The position numbers and the translations under genes are program-made. Shown here one piece after another: positions 1 through 7,635 of a stretch of 13,907 nucleotides of DNA. How positions within the stretch are numbered: position 1 is the stretch's first letter; each line of letters starts with the position of its first letter. The notes beneath the pieces are model-generated. The model was not told where the DNA came from. It made no database searches and saw nothing but the letters and a program-made list of their open reading frames with translations. Origin of the DNA: Burkholderiales bacterium (GTDB taxonomy: Bacteria > Pseudomonadota > Gammaproteobacteria > Burkholderiales > CAIKXV01); contig JAIENF010000205.1 in assembly GCA_019751575.1 (NCBI GenBank), positions 1-13,907 of the forward strand, given 5' to 3'.

Positions 1-1
1 G

Positions 2-1270
2 GGCTACGGGCTTGCCTTCCTGGTCGAGCAGCGCTTCTCGGCGGTGTTCGTCCTTGGCGCGGTCGTGCTCGCGGTGACCGGGGCCGAAGCGCTGTATGCC
101 GACATGGGCCACTTCGGGCGCAGGCCGATCCGCATCGCCTGGTTCGGGCTGGTGCTGCCGGCACTGATCCTCACCTACTTCGGGCAGGCCGCCTTGATGC
201 TGCGCGACCCGACCTCCATCCGCAATCCGTTCTACCTCATGTTCCCCGACTGGGCGCAGGCACCGATGCTGCTGCTTGCCACCGCGGCCACGGTGATCGC
301 CTCGCAGGCCGTGATCTCCGGGGCGTTCTCGATGACCCGGCAGGCGATCCAGCTAGGCTACTGCCCACGGCTGGCGATCGTGCACACCTCCGAGAACGAG
401 ATCGGGCAGGTCTACATCCCCTGGGTCAACTGGATGCTGCTTGCCGCGGTGATAGCACTGGTGCTGGGCTTCCAGTCTTCGGGAGCCCTGGCCTCGGCAT
501 ACGGCATCGCGGTCACCGGCACGATGGCCATCGATACGGTGCTTGCGGCGGTCGTGTTCCGCCGGATCTGGGGCTGGAGCTACCTGCGCACCGGCGCATT
601 CCTCACCGTGTTCCTGGCCATCGACCTCGCCTTCTTCGGCGCCAACACGCTGAAGGTGCTCGACGGTGGCTGGTTCCCGCTGATGCTGGGCCTGGTCGGC
701 TTCACGCTGCTGACCACCTGGAAGCGCGGACGCGAACTGCTGATGGGCAGCCTGCGCGAATCGGCGATCGATCTCAAGACGTTCATCGAAGGCCTGACCC
801 GCCACCCGCCCTCGCGCGTCGAGGGCACCGGCGTGTTCCTGACGGCCGATCGTGACGGCGTGCCGCATGCGCTGCTGCACAACCTGCTGCACAACAAGGT
901 CCTGCACGAACGCGTGTTCCTGCTGACCGTGGTCATCGCCGACGTGCCCTACGTGGCGTCCGACCAGCGCATCACGATCGAACCGCTGGGCAACGGCTTC
1001 TACCGGGTGCTGATCCACTTCGGCTTCCGGGACATACCGGACGTGCCGGCCGCCCTGGCGCGGCTGCCGGCCGCGGGCCAGCCGTTCGAGATGATGGAAA
1101 CCTCGTTCTTCCTGTCGCGCGAGACGGTGGTGCCGACGGTCAAGGCCGGCATGGCGCTGTGGCGGGAACGGCTGTTCTCGACGATGGCGCGCAATGCGGG
1201 CAGTGCCGCCACCTACTTCCGCCTGCCGCCGAACCGGGTGATCGAACTGGGCACGCAGGTGGAGATCTGA
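2..1270 (+). CDS. kup: Kup-family potassium uptake transporter, C-terminal part (5' end outside window)
   Basis: Low-affinity K+ uptake system of the inner membrane (KUP/HAK/KT family, H+-coupled). The reading frame is open from base 2, so about 422 C-terminal residues are present out of roughly 620-630 usual for the family; the GTG at 44 is internal, not a start. Visible signatures are the VLAVTGAEALYADMGHFG stretch, several hydrophobic membrane segments up to about residue 240, and then the cytoplasmic Kup C-terminal domain with the segment HNLLHNKVLHERVFLLTV, an FGFRD motif, METSFFLSRE, and the classic ending NRVIELGTQVEI just before the TGA at 1268-1270. It converges on the AraC-type gene with only 4 bases between the two stop codons. 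No functional link to the downstream catabolic genes is apparent. Family assignment is very secure. Confidence 0.97.
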   Translation, partial: GYGLAFLVEQRFSAVFVLGAVVLAVTGAEALYADMGHFGRRPIRIAWFGLVLPALILTYFGQAALMLRDPTSIRNPFYLMFPDWAQAPMLLLATAATVIASQAVISGAFSMTRQAIQLGYCPRLAIVHTSENEIGQVYIPWVNWMLLAAVIALVLGFQSSGALASAYGIAVTGTMAIDTVLAAVVFRRIWGWSYLRTGAFLTVFLAIDLAFFGANTLKVLDGGWFPLMLGLVGFTLLTTWKRGRELLMGSLRESAIDLKTFIEGLTRHPPSRVEGTGVFLTADRDGVPHALLHNLLHNKVLHERVFLLTVVIADVPYVASDQRITIEPLGNGFYRVLIHFGFRDIPDVPAALARLPAAGQPFEMMETSFFLSRETVVPTVKAGMALWRERLFSTMARNAGSAATYFRLPPNRVIELGTQVEI

Positions 1271-1274
1271 CGGC

Positions 1275-2255
1275 TCAGCGTACGCTGCCTGCACGCAGGC
1301 GATGCGCCGTGGCGGACGGCAACTCGCCGAACATCTGCCGGTAGTCGGCGGCGAACTGGCCGAGGTGCCAGAAGCCCCAGTCGAGCGCTGCATCGGTGAC
1401 GGCGGAGCCGCCCAGCAACGAACGGCGTGCACCATTGAAGCGCAATGCGCGCAGGTACGCGATCGGGCTCAGTCCGAGGACGTCCTGGAAGCAATACTGC
1501 AGCGTGCGCCGGCTGACCTCGAGCGCGGCGCACAGGCGGGCGACGTTCATCGGCTCATGCGGCGCCGCTTCGATCAGTTCACGCGCGCGCGCGACGAGGG
1601 CCCAGCGCGCGCGCAACTGCAGCGGCACCACGGCGGGCGCGCCGGCGTCCTCGAGCAGTTCGCACACATTGGCGACGATCGCATCCTTCAGCGCTGCGCG
1701 GGCATGGCGGTTGGACACCAGCACCGGCGTGGTCGCGAACGCCTCCATCAGGCCGGACACCAGGCGGCGCATCGATTCGAGGGCCTGCGGATCGGCGCAG
1801 CGTACCTGCGCCCGGTCGCCCATGCGGTCGAGCAGGCCAGCCGGGCCGTTCACGCCGCCGAGCGCGGACACGAGTTCCGGCGACAGCGCGATGCCGGCGA
1901 CCTGGTGGTCGGCCGGCGAGCAGAACTCGAAGCCATCCCGGCCCGAGTACACATAGGCCTGGTCGATCGAGCAGGCTTCTCCGCAGAAGCGGGCGGCACC
2001 CGCCAGCCGCAACGGCACGGCAACCGCAAGGGTGCCCCGCGCGAGGTGGCCGCGCTGCAGCAGTGCACGGTTGGCCGACTCGATGAACACATAGGTGCCC
2101 TCGAAGCTCACGGCGCGGACGCTGCCGTCGAACACGCCCCGGGACAGTTGCCAGTACGCCTGGTTCCAGCCGGGAAGGACCGCAGCCTGCTCCTGGGCAT
2201 CGAAGCACCGGAAAGCGGCGACGGGTGCTTCTGCAGGTTGCACGTTCACGGGCAT
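1275..2255 (-). CDS. AraC-family transcriptional regulator, EutR-like C-terminus
   Basis: DNA-binding regulator of 326 residues, cytoplasmic. The last ~110 residues form the AraC double helix-turn-helix: first HTH around 236-256 (MNVARLCAALEVSRRTLQYCF), second around 285-312 with GFWHLGQFAADYRQMFGE and then PSAT. The GFWHLGxFxxDYRxxFGExPSAT pattern is typical of the EutR-type branch of AraC regulators. The N-terminal ~200 residues are the presumed effector and dimerisation domain and carry no motif I recognise. The start at 2255 is supported by a strong GGAGG five bases upstream of the ATG on the minus strand. It is transcribed divergently from the phosphatase and the ethanolamine gene block, the usual arrangement for a local regulator. 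Inference: it senses ethanolamine or a pathway intermediate and activates the block. The family call is solid; the ligand and targets are not shown by the sequence. Confidence 0.92.
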   Translation of the reverse strand: MPVNVQPAEAPVAAFRCFDAQEQAAVLPGWNQAYWQLSRGVFDGSVRAVSFEGTYVFIESANRALLQRGHLARGTLAVAVPLRLAGAARFCGEACSIDQAYVYSGRDGFEFCSPADHQVAGIALSPELVSALGGVNGPAGLLDRMGDRAQVRCADPQALESMRRLVSGLMEAFATTPVLVSNRHARAALKDAIVANVCELLEDAGAPAVVPLQLRARWALVARARELIEAAPHEPMNVARLCAALEVSRRTLQYCFQDVLGLSPIAYLRALRFNGARRSLLGGSAVTDAALDWGFWHLGQFAADYRQMFGELPSATAHRLRAGSVR

Positions 2256-2551
2256 CGGTGCCTCCGCGAGGGACAGGAAGAAGATCGTTGTAGATCAGTC
2301 GTGTTACCGGAATTCGAGGGTCGGGCGCGCATCTCGGCCTCAAGCCCGAGCAACTCCCGTACCAAGGATCGGTGGCCGCAGGGACCGGCAACCCTGAAGG
2401 CACCCGCCCGCCGGGCTGCATTGCCGAAATCCGATAGCGGCGCAGCAGGCCATCCCCTACCTTCAGCAGGCGGGCGCACCGAAACGCCTGTCGCGCACCG
2501 GCCCAGGCCGGACGCACCCGCCACCATCGACCCCGAACGAGGAACCGAACC
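2256..2551. promoter_or_regulatory. Divergent intergenic region, probable regulator and phosphatase promoters
   Basis: 296 bases between the AraC-type gene (leftward) and the histidine phosphatase (rightward) with no convincing gene. The part nearest the regulator (about 2277-2316) is locally AT-richer than the surroundings and holds a direct repeat AGATC at 2282-2286 and 2292-2296, exactly 10 bases apart. That is one helical turn, as expected for an AraC-type half-site pair. No clear sigma-70 -35/-10 pair was found on either strand. The right end carries a GAGGAA ribosome-binding sequence just before the ATG at 2552. No riboswitch consensus was recognised. The operator idea is weak, since the repeat is only 5 bases. 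Confidence 0.35.
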
Positions 2552-3247
2552 ATGCTTTCCGCCCGCAAGCTCGTGCACATGATCGTCGCCGCCACCGCGC
2601 TCGCGATCGCCGCCCCGGCCTTCGCCGCAGACAACGTGCTGCGCGTGTACATCGCCCGCCATGGCATCACCGACTGGAACGTCGCGCTGCGTGTCCAGGG
2701 CAACACCGACAACTCGCTCAACGAGACCGGCCGCAAGCAGGCGGCGGCGCTGGTCGAGCGCATGCGCGGCGTGCAGCTCGACCACATCTACACCGCAGCC
2801 CTGGTGCGCACCCGGCAGACTGCCGAGGGCTTCACCGGCGTGAAGCAGACGGCGATTCCCGGGCTGAACGAACGCAGCCACGGCAAGTTCGAGGGCATCG
2901 TCGACGATCCGAAGAACAATGCGCAAATGTCGGCCGAATACCGGCGCCGCATCCGCATCGTCGACGATTCGCTCGACGGCGGCGAATCGCTGGGCGACCA
3001 GTGGAAGCGCGTCGGCGCGGCCACCCGCGACATCCTGTCGCGGCACAAGAACGGGGGCAACATCCTGATCGTCGGCCACGGCGGCAGCAACCCGCAGATC
3101 ATGGCCGAGCTGCTCGGCCTCAAGCCGGACGAAGCACTGAACCGCGTGCGCCAGGCCAACGACGAGGTGTACATGATCGAGCTGCGTCCCGGACGTGCGC
3201 CGATGATCTGGAAGAACATCACGATGGCCACGCTCGAGGAGCTGTAA
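2552..3247 (+). CDS. Secreted histidine phosphatase (phosphoglycerate-mutase-like) family protein
   Basis: A 231-residue histidine-acid phosphatase/PGM-fold protein that acts through a phosphohistidine intermediate. The catalytic set is complete: RHG at 36-38 (nucleophile His37), NETGRKQA at 58-65, Arg86 in TAALVRTRQT, Glu107 in the LNERSHGKFEG block (105-115), GGES at 143-146, and the second catalytic histidine His176 in ILIVGHGG. The N-terminus is a Sec signal peptide (K6, hydrophobic 9-20, APAFA ending near residue 25), so the enzyme should be periplasmic or secreted, unlike cytosolic PGM or CobC. The ATG at 2552 has GAGGAA upstream. A perfect 11-bp hairpin follows the stop, suggesting it may end its own transcript. 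Substrate is unknown; its position next to ethanolamine genes allows, but does not prove, a phosphoethanolamine-type ester. Confidence 0.9.
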   Translation: MLSARKLVHMIVAATALAIAAPAFAADNVLRVYIARHGITDWNVALRVQGNTDNSLNETGRKQAAALVERMRGVQLDHIYTAALVRTRQTAEGFTGVKQTAIPGLNERSHGKFEGIVDDPKNNAQMSAEYRRRIRIVDDSLDGGESLGDQWKRVGAATRDILSRHKNGGNILIVGHGGSNPQIMAELLGLKPDEALNRVRQANDEVYMIELRPGRAPMIWKNITMATLEEL

Positions 3248-3255
3248 GCCACGCC

Positions 3256-3289
3256 CGGGCCGTCGCCGCACGCGCGTCGCGACGGCCCG
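3256..3289 (+). terminator. Strong hairpin after the phosphatase gene, possible terminator
   Basis: A perfect 11-bp inverted repeat (CGGGCCGTCGC at 3256-3266, its complement at 3279-3289) with a 12-base loop begins 8 bases after the phosphatase stop codon. It is followed only by TTCC, not a real T-run, so intrinsic termination would be inefficient by the E. coli rule. In high-GC genomes such structures often still mark transcript ends or protect 3' ends. It separates the phosphatase from the phytase-like gene. Confidence 0.45.
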
Positions 3290-3308
3290 TTCCTGCCGCA
3301 TTCCCCAG

Positions 3309-3334
3309 CCCGGACGGCGCGAACGCCCTCCGGG
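3309..3334 (+). promoter_or_regulatory. Hairpin in the leader of the phytase-like gene
   Basis: A second inverted repeat lies 19 bases beyond the first: 6 bp (CCCGGA/TCCGGG), one C-C mismatch, 4 bp (GGCG/CGCC) and a CGAA loop. It ends 33 bases before the ATG at 3368. There is no T-run. It could be part of a tandem terminator for the phosphatase or a 5' leader structure for the operon that begins at 3368; the sequence does not decide between these. Confidence 0.3.
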
Positions 3335-3367
3335 TCGCTGTCGAACCCACAGAACCGGAGATCTTCC

Positions 3368-4762
3368 ATGAGCTACCGACTGGTTTCGCTCGTTCGTCCG
3401 ATGGCCATTGCCTGCACCCTCGGGGTGTCGGCGATGATCGCCACCCCGGATGCCGTCGCAGCGCAGGCATTCCCCGCCACCCTCGTCGGGCAGGCCATCC
3501 TGCCGGCCGCGACGTTCACCAGGCCGCCGGCCGATGCGCCGGCCTCGATGGCCGTGTCCGGGCGCTTCACCCATCCGGACACGCGCCGCCGCGACCAGAT
3601 CGGCTCGATCCCCGGCATCTCGTTCCTGTCCGACCCCAAGGTTCCTCGCTTCACCGGCGTCGACACGCCGTTCAAGGGCCAGCCGATCCAGGGCTTCTCC
3701 GGCATCAAGTGGATGAAGGACGGCACCGCCTGGGTGACCGGCGACAACGGCTTCGGCACCCGTGCCAACTCGCCGGACGCGATGTTGATGTTCTACCACG
3801 TGCGCTTCGACTGGAAGACGCACCAGATCGTCATCCTGCGCACCGTGTTCCTGCATGACCCGGACGGCATCCTGCCGTTCAACATCGTCAACTCGGCGAG
3901 CAAGACCCGCTACCTCACCGGCGCCGACCTCGACATCGAGTCGATCCAGGTCATCGGCGACAACTTCTGGTTCGGCGACGAACTGGGCCCGTACCTGATC
4001 CGCACCGACCGCAACGGCAAGGTCACCGGCCTGTTCGAGACCGTGATCGACGGCCGCGTGGTGCGCTCGCCCGACCACTTCGCCGTGACCACGCCGAACG
4101 TGCCGGGGCAGTTCAACACGGTGGTGCGCCGCTCGCGCGGCTTCGAGGGCATGGCGGCCTCGCCGGACGGACGGTTCCTCTACCCGCTGCTCGAAGGCCC
4201 GATCTGGAACGAAGCGACCAAGGGCTGGGAGATGGCGGACGGCCGCGAAGCGCTGCGCATCCTCGAGTTCGACGTGCAGAAGGGCGCCTACACCGGCCGC
4301 TCCTGGCGCTACCAGCTGGAAGTCAACGGGCACAACATCGGCGACTTCAACATGATCGACGGCACCACCGCGCTGATCGTCGAACGGGACAACCGGGAGG
4401 GCATCCCGGAACTGGCCTGCAATGGCCCGGCACGCGCCGACTGCTTCAACGCACCGGCGCAGTTCAAGCGGGTCTACAAGATCGACCTCGGCGGCACCGC
4501 ACCGGACGGCGTGGTGCGGAAGATCGGCTACATCGACCTGCTCAACATCGCGGACCCGGACAAGCGCGCGAAACAGGGCACGATCGCCGGCCGGTTCACG
4601 ATGCCGTTCTGGTGCATCGAGAACGTCGACATCGTCGATGCGGACCACATCATCGTCGGCAACGACAACAACCTGACCGTGGGCGCCGGTCGCGAGCCCG
4701 GCAGGCACGAGGACAACGAGTTCGTGCTGCTGCGCGTGAGCGAGTTCCTGCGGGCCCTGTGA
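3368..4762 (+). CDS. Secreted esterase-like activity of phytase family protein
   Basis: A 464-residue exported protein resembling the 'esterase-like activity of phytase' family (PF13449 type), a beta-propeller-like fold found in periplasmic proteins of poorly defined substrate. The Sec signal peptide has basic residues R4 and R10, a hydrophobic core about 11-25, and likely cleavage after VAAQA (residue 34). Family-type blocks include GADLDIESIQVIGDNFWFGDELGPYLIRTD (185-214), GFEGMAASPDGRFLYPLLEGP (258-278), FNMIDGTTALIVERDN (327-342), and the late IIVGNDNNL block (428-436). Cys351 and Cys359 are close enough for a disulfide in the periplasm. GGAG precedes the ATG. The stop is only 13 bases before the ethanolamine permease, so the two are probably cotranscribed. 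Inference: it may hydrolyse a phospho-ester supplying ethanolamine. I see no direct proof of the substrate. Confidence 0.85.
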   Translation: MSYRLVSLVRPMAIACTLGVSAMIATPDAVAAQAFPATLVGQAILPAATFTRPPADAPASMAVSGRFTHPDTRRRDQIGSIPGISFLSDPKVPRFTGVDTPFKGQPIQGFSGIKWMKDGTAWVTGDNGFGTRANSPDAMLMFYHVRFDWKTHQIVILRTVFLHDPDGILPFNIVNSASKTRYLTGADLDIESIQVIGDNFWFGDELGPYLIRTDRNGKVTGLFETVIDGRVVRSPDHFAVTTPNVPGQFNTVVRRSRGFEGMAASPDGRFLYPLLEGPIWNEATKGWEMADGREALRILEFDVQKGAYTGRSWRYQLEVNGHNIGDFNMIDGTTALIVERDNREGIPELACNGPARADCFNAPAQFKRVYKIDLGGTAPDGVVRKIGYIDLLNIADPDKRAKQGTIAGRFTMPFWCIENVDIVDADHIIVGNDNNLTVGAGREPGRHEDNEFVLLRVSEFLRAL

Positions 4763-4775
4763 GCGGATATCCACG

Positions 4776-6158
4776 ATGAGCAACCTTCCCGGTTCCCCGC
4801 AGCTGCGCAAGACCCTGTCCACGTTGCAACTGTGGGGGATCGCGGTCGGCCTCGTGATCTCCGGCGAGTATTTCGGCTGGAGCTTCGGGTGGGCTTCGGC
4901 CGGCACCCTCGGCTTTCTGGTCACGACGCTGTTCGTGGCCGCAATGTACACCACCTTCATCTTCAGCTTCACCGAACTGACCACCGCGATCCCGCACGCA
5001 GGCGGGCCTTTCGCCTACGCGCGGCGCGCTTTCGGACCGACCGGTGGCTATTTCGCCGGTGCCGCCACGCTGGTCGAGTTCGTGTTCGCACCGCCGGCGA
5101 TCGCACTGGCGATCGGCGCCTACCTCAACGTGCAGTTCCCGTCCGTCGACCCGAAGCTGGCGGCGGTCGGCGCGTACATCGTGTTCATGTCGCTGAACAT
5201 CGCCGGCGTGCGCATCGCAGCCACCTTCGAGCTGCTGATCACTCTGGTGGCGGTGTTCGAGCTGCTGGTCTTCATGGGCGTGGTCGCCCCCGGCTTCTCG
5301 ATGGCAAACTTCACCGCCGGCGGCTGGGCCGGGGCAGACAGCTTCACGCTGGCAGCCATCCCCGGCATCATCGCGGCGATCCCGTTCGCGATCTGGTTCT
5401 TCCTGGCGATCGAGGGCGTGGCGATGGCGGCAGAGGAGGCGAAGGATCCGCGACGCTCGATCCCGGTCGCCTATGTCACCGGCATCCTGACCCTGGTCGC
5501 GCTCGCCTTCGGCGTGATGCTGTTCGCCGGCGGCGCCGGCGACTGGCGGCAGCTGTCCAACATCAACGACCCGCTGCCGCAGGCGATGAAGATGGTGGTC
5601 GGCGAATCCAGCGGCTGGCTGACCATGCTGGTCTGGCTCGGCCTTTTCGGGCTGGTCGCCTCGTTCCACGGCATCATCCTGGGCTATTCGCGGCAGTGGT
5701 TCGCACTGGCCCGCGCCGGCTACCTTCCGGTCTGGTTCGCGCAGCTGCATCCGCGCTTCCATACGCCGCACCGCGCGATACTCGCCGGTGGCGTGGTCGG
5801 CATCGCCGCGATCTTCAGCGACGAAGTGGTGAAGATCGGCGGACAGACACTGACCGCGAACATCGTCACCATGGCGGTTTTCGGGGCCCTCACCATGTAC
5901 ATCATCAGCATGCTTTCGCTGTTCCGGCTGCGCAGGACAGAGCCCGGGCTCGAACGTCCGTTCAGCGCGCCAGCCTACCCGGTGTTCCCCGCATTCGCGC
6001 TGTGCACCGCCGTGGCCGCGCTGCTGGCGATCACCGTGTTCAACCCGTTGATCGCAGCCCTGTTCGCGGGCTTCATGCTGGCCGGCTATGTCTACTTCCT
6101 GCTCACCGCCGGCCAGCGCGAACGGGCGGCCAGCGACCCGCTGCTCGAAACCCGCTGA
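4776..6158 (+). CDS. eat: Ethanolamine permease (APC superfamily, Eat type)
   Basis: Inner-membrane amino acid-polyamine-organocation transporter of 460 residues, about 12 hydrophobic segments, the normal size for Eat. The N-terminus shows the signature of ethanolamine permeases: LQLWGIAVGLVISGEYFGWSFGW (residues 18-40), then FTELTTAIPHAGGPFAYARRAFGPTGGY, the EGVAMAAEEAKDPRRSIP loop after the middle helices, and SFHGIILGYSRQWFALARAGYLP. Members of this subfamily import ethanolamine; related APC proteins import amino acids or polyamines, so an analogous amino alcohol is possible. The start at 4776 has only a weak GGA ribosome site, consistent with translational coupling to the gene ending 13 bases upstream. 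It is placed directly ahead of the degradative enzymes and is the strongest single clue to the pathway's substrate. Confidence 0.93.
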   Translation: MSNLPGSPQLRKTLSTLQLWGIAVGLVISGEYFGWSFGWASAGTLGFLVTTLFVAAMYTTFIFSFTELTTAIPHAGGPFAYARRAFGPTGGYFAGAATLVEFVFAPPAIALAIGAYLNVQFPSVDPKLAAVGAYIVFMSLNIAGVRIAATFELLITLVAVFELLVFMGVVAPGFSMANFTAGGWAGADSFTLAAIPGIIAAIPFAIWFFLAIEGVAMAAEEAKDPRRSIPVAYVTGILTLVALAFGVMLFAGGAGDWRQLSNINDPLPQAMKMVVGESSGWLTMLVWLGLFGLVASFHGIILGYSRQWFALARAGYLPVWFAQLHPRFHTPHRAILAGGVVGIAAIFSDEVVKIGGQTLTANIVTMAVFGALTMYIISMLSLFRLRRTEPGLERPFSAPAYPVFPAFALCTAVAALLAITVFNPLIAALFAGFMLAGYVYFLLTAGQRERAASDPLLETR

Positions 6159-6225
6159 GCGGCCAGCCAACCCCGCACGGCACCCGCCGCCTCGCCCCTC
6201 ACGTACTCAGGACTGAACGCCCACC

Positions 6226-7635
6226 ATGCGCGACCCGGCATCCGCTGGCTCCAGATCACCGGCCGACGTATCTGCAACCGCCGGCACGGAACACCCTGCG
6301 CTCGCCGCCGTGCGGGCGTCCGATACGGTCAAGGTCAAGGTCGCCTGCAGCGACATCGACGGCATCCTGCGCGGCAAGTACCTGCACCGCGACAAGTTCA
6401 TTGCGGCCGTGGAAGGGGGCTTCGGCTTCTGCGACGTGGTGTTCGGATGGGACGCGCATGACGCCTGCTACGACAACACGCAGGTCACCGGATGGCAGCA
6501 CGGGTACCCCGATGCGCTGGCGCGCATCGACCTCGGCACCGCGCGCCATGTACCGTGGGACGCAGGCGTGCCGTTCTTCCTCGGCGAGTTCGTCAACGCC
6601 GACGGCTCGGCCTTCCCCGTGTGTCCGCGGCAGACCCTGAAGCGGGTGCTCAGGCGCGCCGAGAAGCTGGGCTTCGCGCCGATGGCCGGCATGGAGTTCG
6701 AATGGTTCAACTTCGCCGAGACGCCGCAGAGCTGGGCGGCCAAACGCGGCGTCGGGCCGGAGACGATCACCCCGGGCATGTTCGGCTACTCGCTGCTGCG
6801 CATGGCGGACAACGGTGGCTTCTTCAATGCCCTGATGGACGAGATGGCGGCCTTCCGCGTCCCCATCGAAGGGCTGCACACCGAAACCGGCCCGGGCGTC
6901 TACGAGGTCGCGATCACCTTCAGCGAGGCCCTGGAAGCCGCCGACCGCGCGATCCTGTTCAAGACCGGGGCGAAGGAGATCGGCAAGCGCTTCGACGTGA
7001 TGCCCAGCTTCATGGCCAAGTGGAACGCGGCGCTGCCCGGCTGCTCGGGGCACATCCACCAGAGCCTCTCGGACGGCCGGAAGAACGTGTTCTTCGATGC
7101 CGCAGGCCGGCACTCGATGAGCGCGGTGTTCGAGAGCTACCTGGCCGGCCAGGTGGCGTGCCTGATGGAGTTCGCGCCGATGTTCTGGCCGACGATCAAC
7201 AGCTACAAGCGCCTGGTCGACGGCTTCTGGGCGCCGGTCAAGCCCACCTGGGGCTTCGACAACCGCACCGCGAGTTTCCGCGTCATCGCGGGCAGCCCGA
7301 AGTCCACCCGGCTCGAGACACGCTGCCCCGGCGCCGACGTGAACCCGTACCTGGCGATGGCCGCAGTGCTCGCCGCCGGCCTGGACGGCATCGAGAAGGG
7401 CCTGAAGCTCACTGCACCCGCGATCACCGGAACCAACCAGGGCGCGGAGAACGTGGCGCGCGCGCCGCGCTCGCTGCAGCAGAGCACCGCGAACTTCCGC
7501 GCCAGCGACATCGCCCGCGACTGGCTCGGGGACACGTTCGTCGATCACTTCGCCGCCACCCGGGAATGGGAGCACCGGCAATGGCAGGATGCGGTGACCG
7601 ACTGGGAATTGAAGCGCTACCTCGAGATCATCTGA
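6226..7635 (+). CDS. Glutamine-synthetase-family gamma-glutamylamide synthetase (probable gamma-glutamylethanolamide synthetase)
   Basis: ATP-dependent ligase of the GS fold, 469 residues, cytoplasmic. Motifs in order: MEFEWF (156-161), HTETGPGVYEV (218-228), catalytic-loop GCSGHIHQS (272-280), NSYKRLVDGFWAPVKPTWG (325-343), NR and FRV (346-353), RLETRCPGADVNPYLA (362-377), and the VTDWELKRYLEII tail typical of gamma-glutamylpolyamine/ethanolamide synthetases rather than of GlnA. No tyrosine lies in residues 376-464, where GlnA carries its adenylylated Tyr, so that control is probably absent. Residues 1-33 are a low-complexity extension, and the ribosome site (AGGA, 13 bases away) is poor, so the true start may be later. 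Known family members are PuuA (putrescine) and Streptomyces GlnA4 (ethanolamine). With a permease and ADH beside it, ethanolamine plus glutamate is the likely reaction; true glutamine synthesis is unlikely. Confidence 0.9.
   Translation: MRDPASAGSRSPADVSATAGTEHPALAAVRASDTVKVKVACSDIDGILRGKYLHRDKFIAAVEGGFGFCDVVFGWDAHDACYDNTQVTGWQHGYPDALARIDLGTARHVPWDAGVPFFLGEFVNADGSAFPVCPRQTLKRVLRRAEKLGFAPMAGMEFEWFNFAETPQSWAAKRGVGPETITPGMFGYSLLRMADNGGFFNALMDEMAAFRVPIEGLHTETGPGVYEVAITFSEALEAADRAILFKTGAKEIGKRFDVMPSFMAKWNAALPGCSGHIHQSLSDGRKNVFFDAAGRHSMSAVFESYLAGQVACLMEFAPMFWPTINSYKRLVDGFWAPVKPTWGFDNRTASFRVIAGSPKSTRLETRCPGADVNPYLAMAAVLAAGLDGIEKGLKLTAPAITGTNQGAENVARAPRSLQQSTANFRASDIARDWLGDTFVDHFAATREWEHRQWQDAVTDWELKRYLEII

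Noticed and set aside
1287..1300. Inverted repeat GCCTG-CACG-CAGGC as a terminator for kup
   Set aside because: Only 5 bp, inside the end of the AraC-type coding region, no T-run.
2256..2551. Possible riboswitch (glycine or cobalamin) in the divergent gap
   Set aside because: Looked for because the pathway would yield glycine and EutR relatives use B12, but no conserved riboswitch core was found.
2246..4984. Very long minus-strand open frame (912 codons) opposite the phosphatase, phytase-like and permease genes
   Set aside because: Antisense frame of high-GC genes that lack stops by codon bias. Its translation is rich in Arg, Val, Asp, His and Gly without domains, while the plus-strand proteins have clear motifs and signal peptides.
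4650..6170. Minus-strand open frame of 506 codons opposite the permease
   Set aside because: Composition dominated by Arg, Gly, Glu, His and Gln, as in GC shadows; the plus strand encodes an evident membrane transporter.
6226..7635. Annotation as housekeeping glutamine synthetase GlnA or as PuuA for putrescine
   Set aside because: Lacks the adenylylation tyrosine region of GlnA. No PuuB-type oxidase is nearby, while an alcohol dehydrogenase and an ethanolamine permease are, so an amino alcohol fits better.
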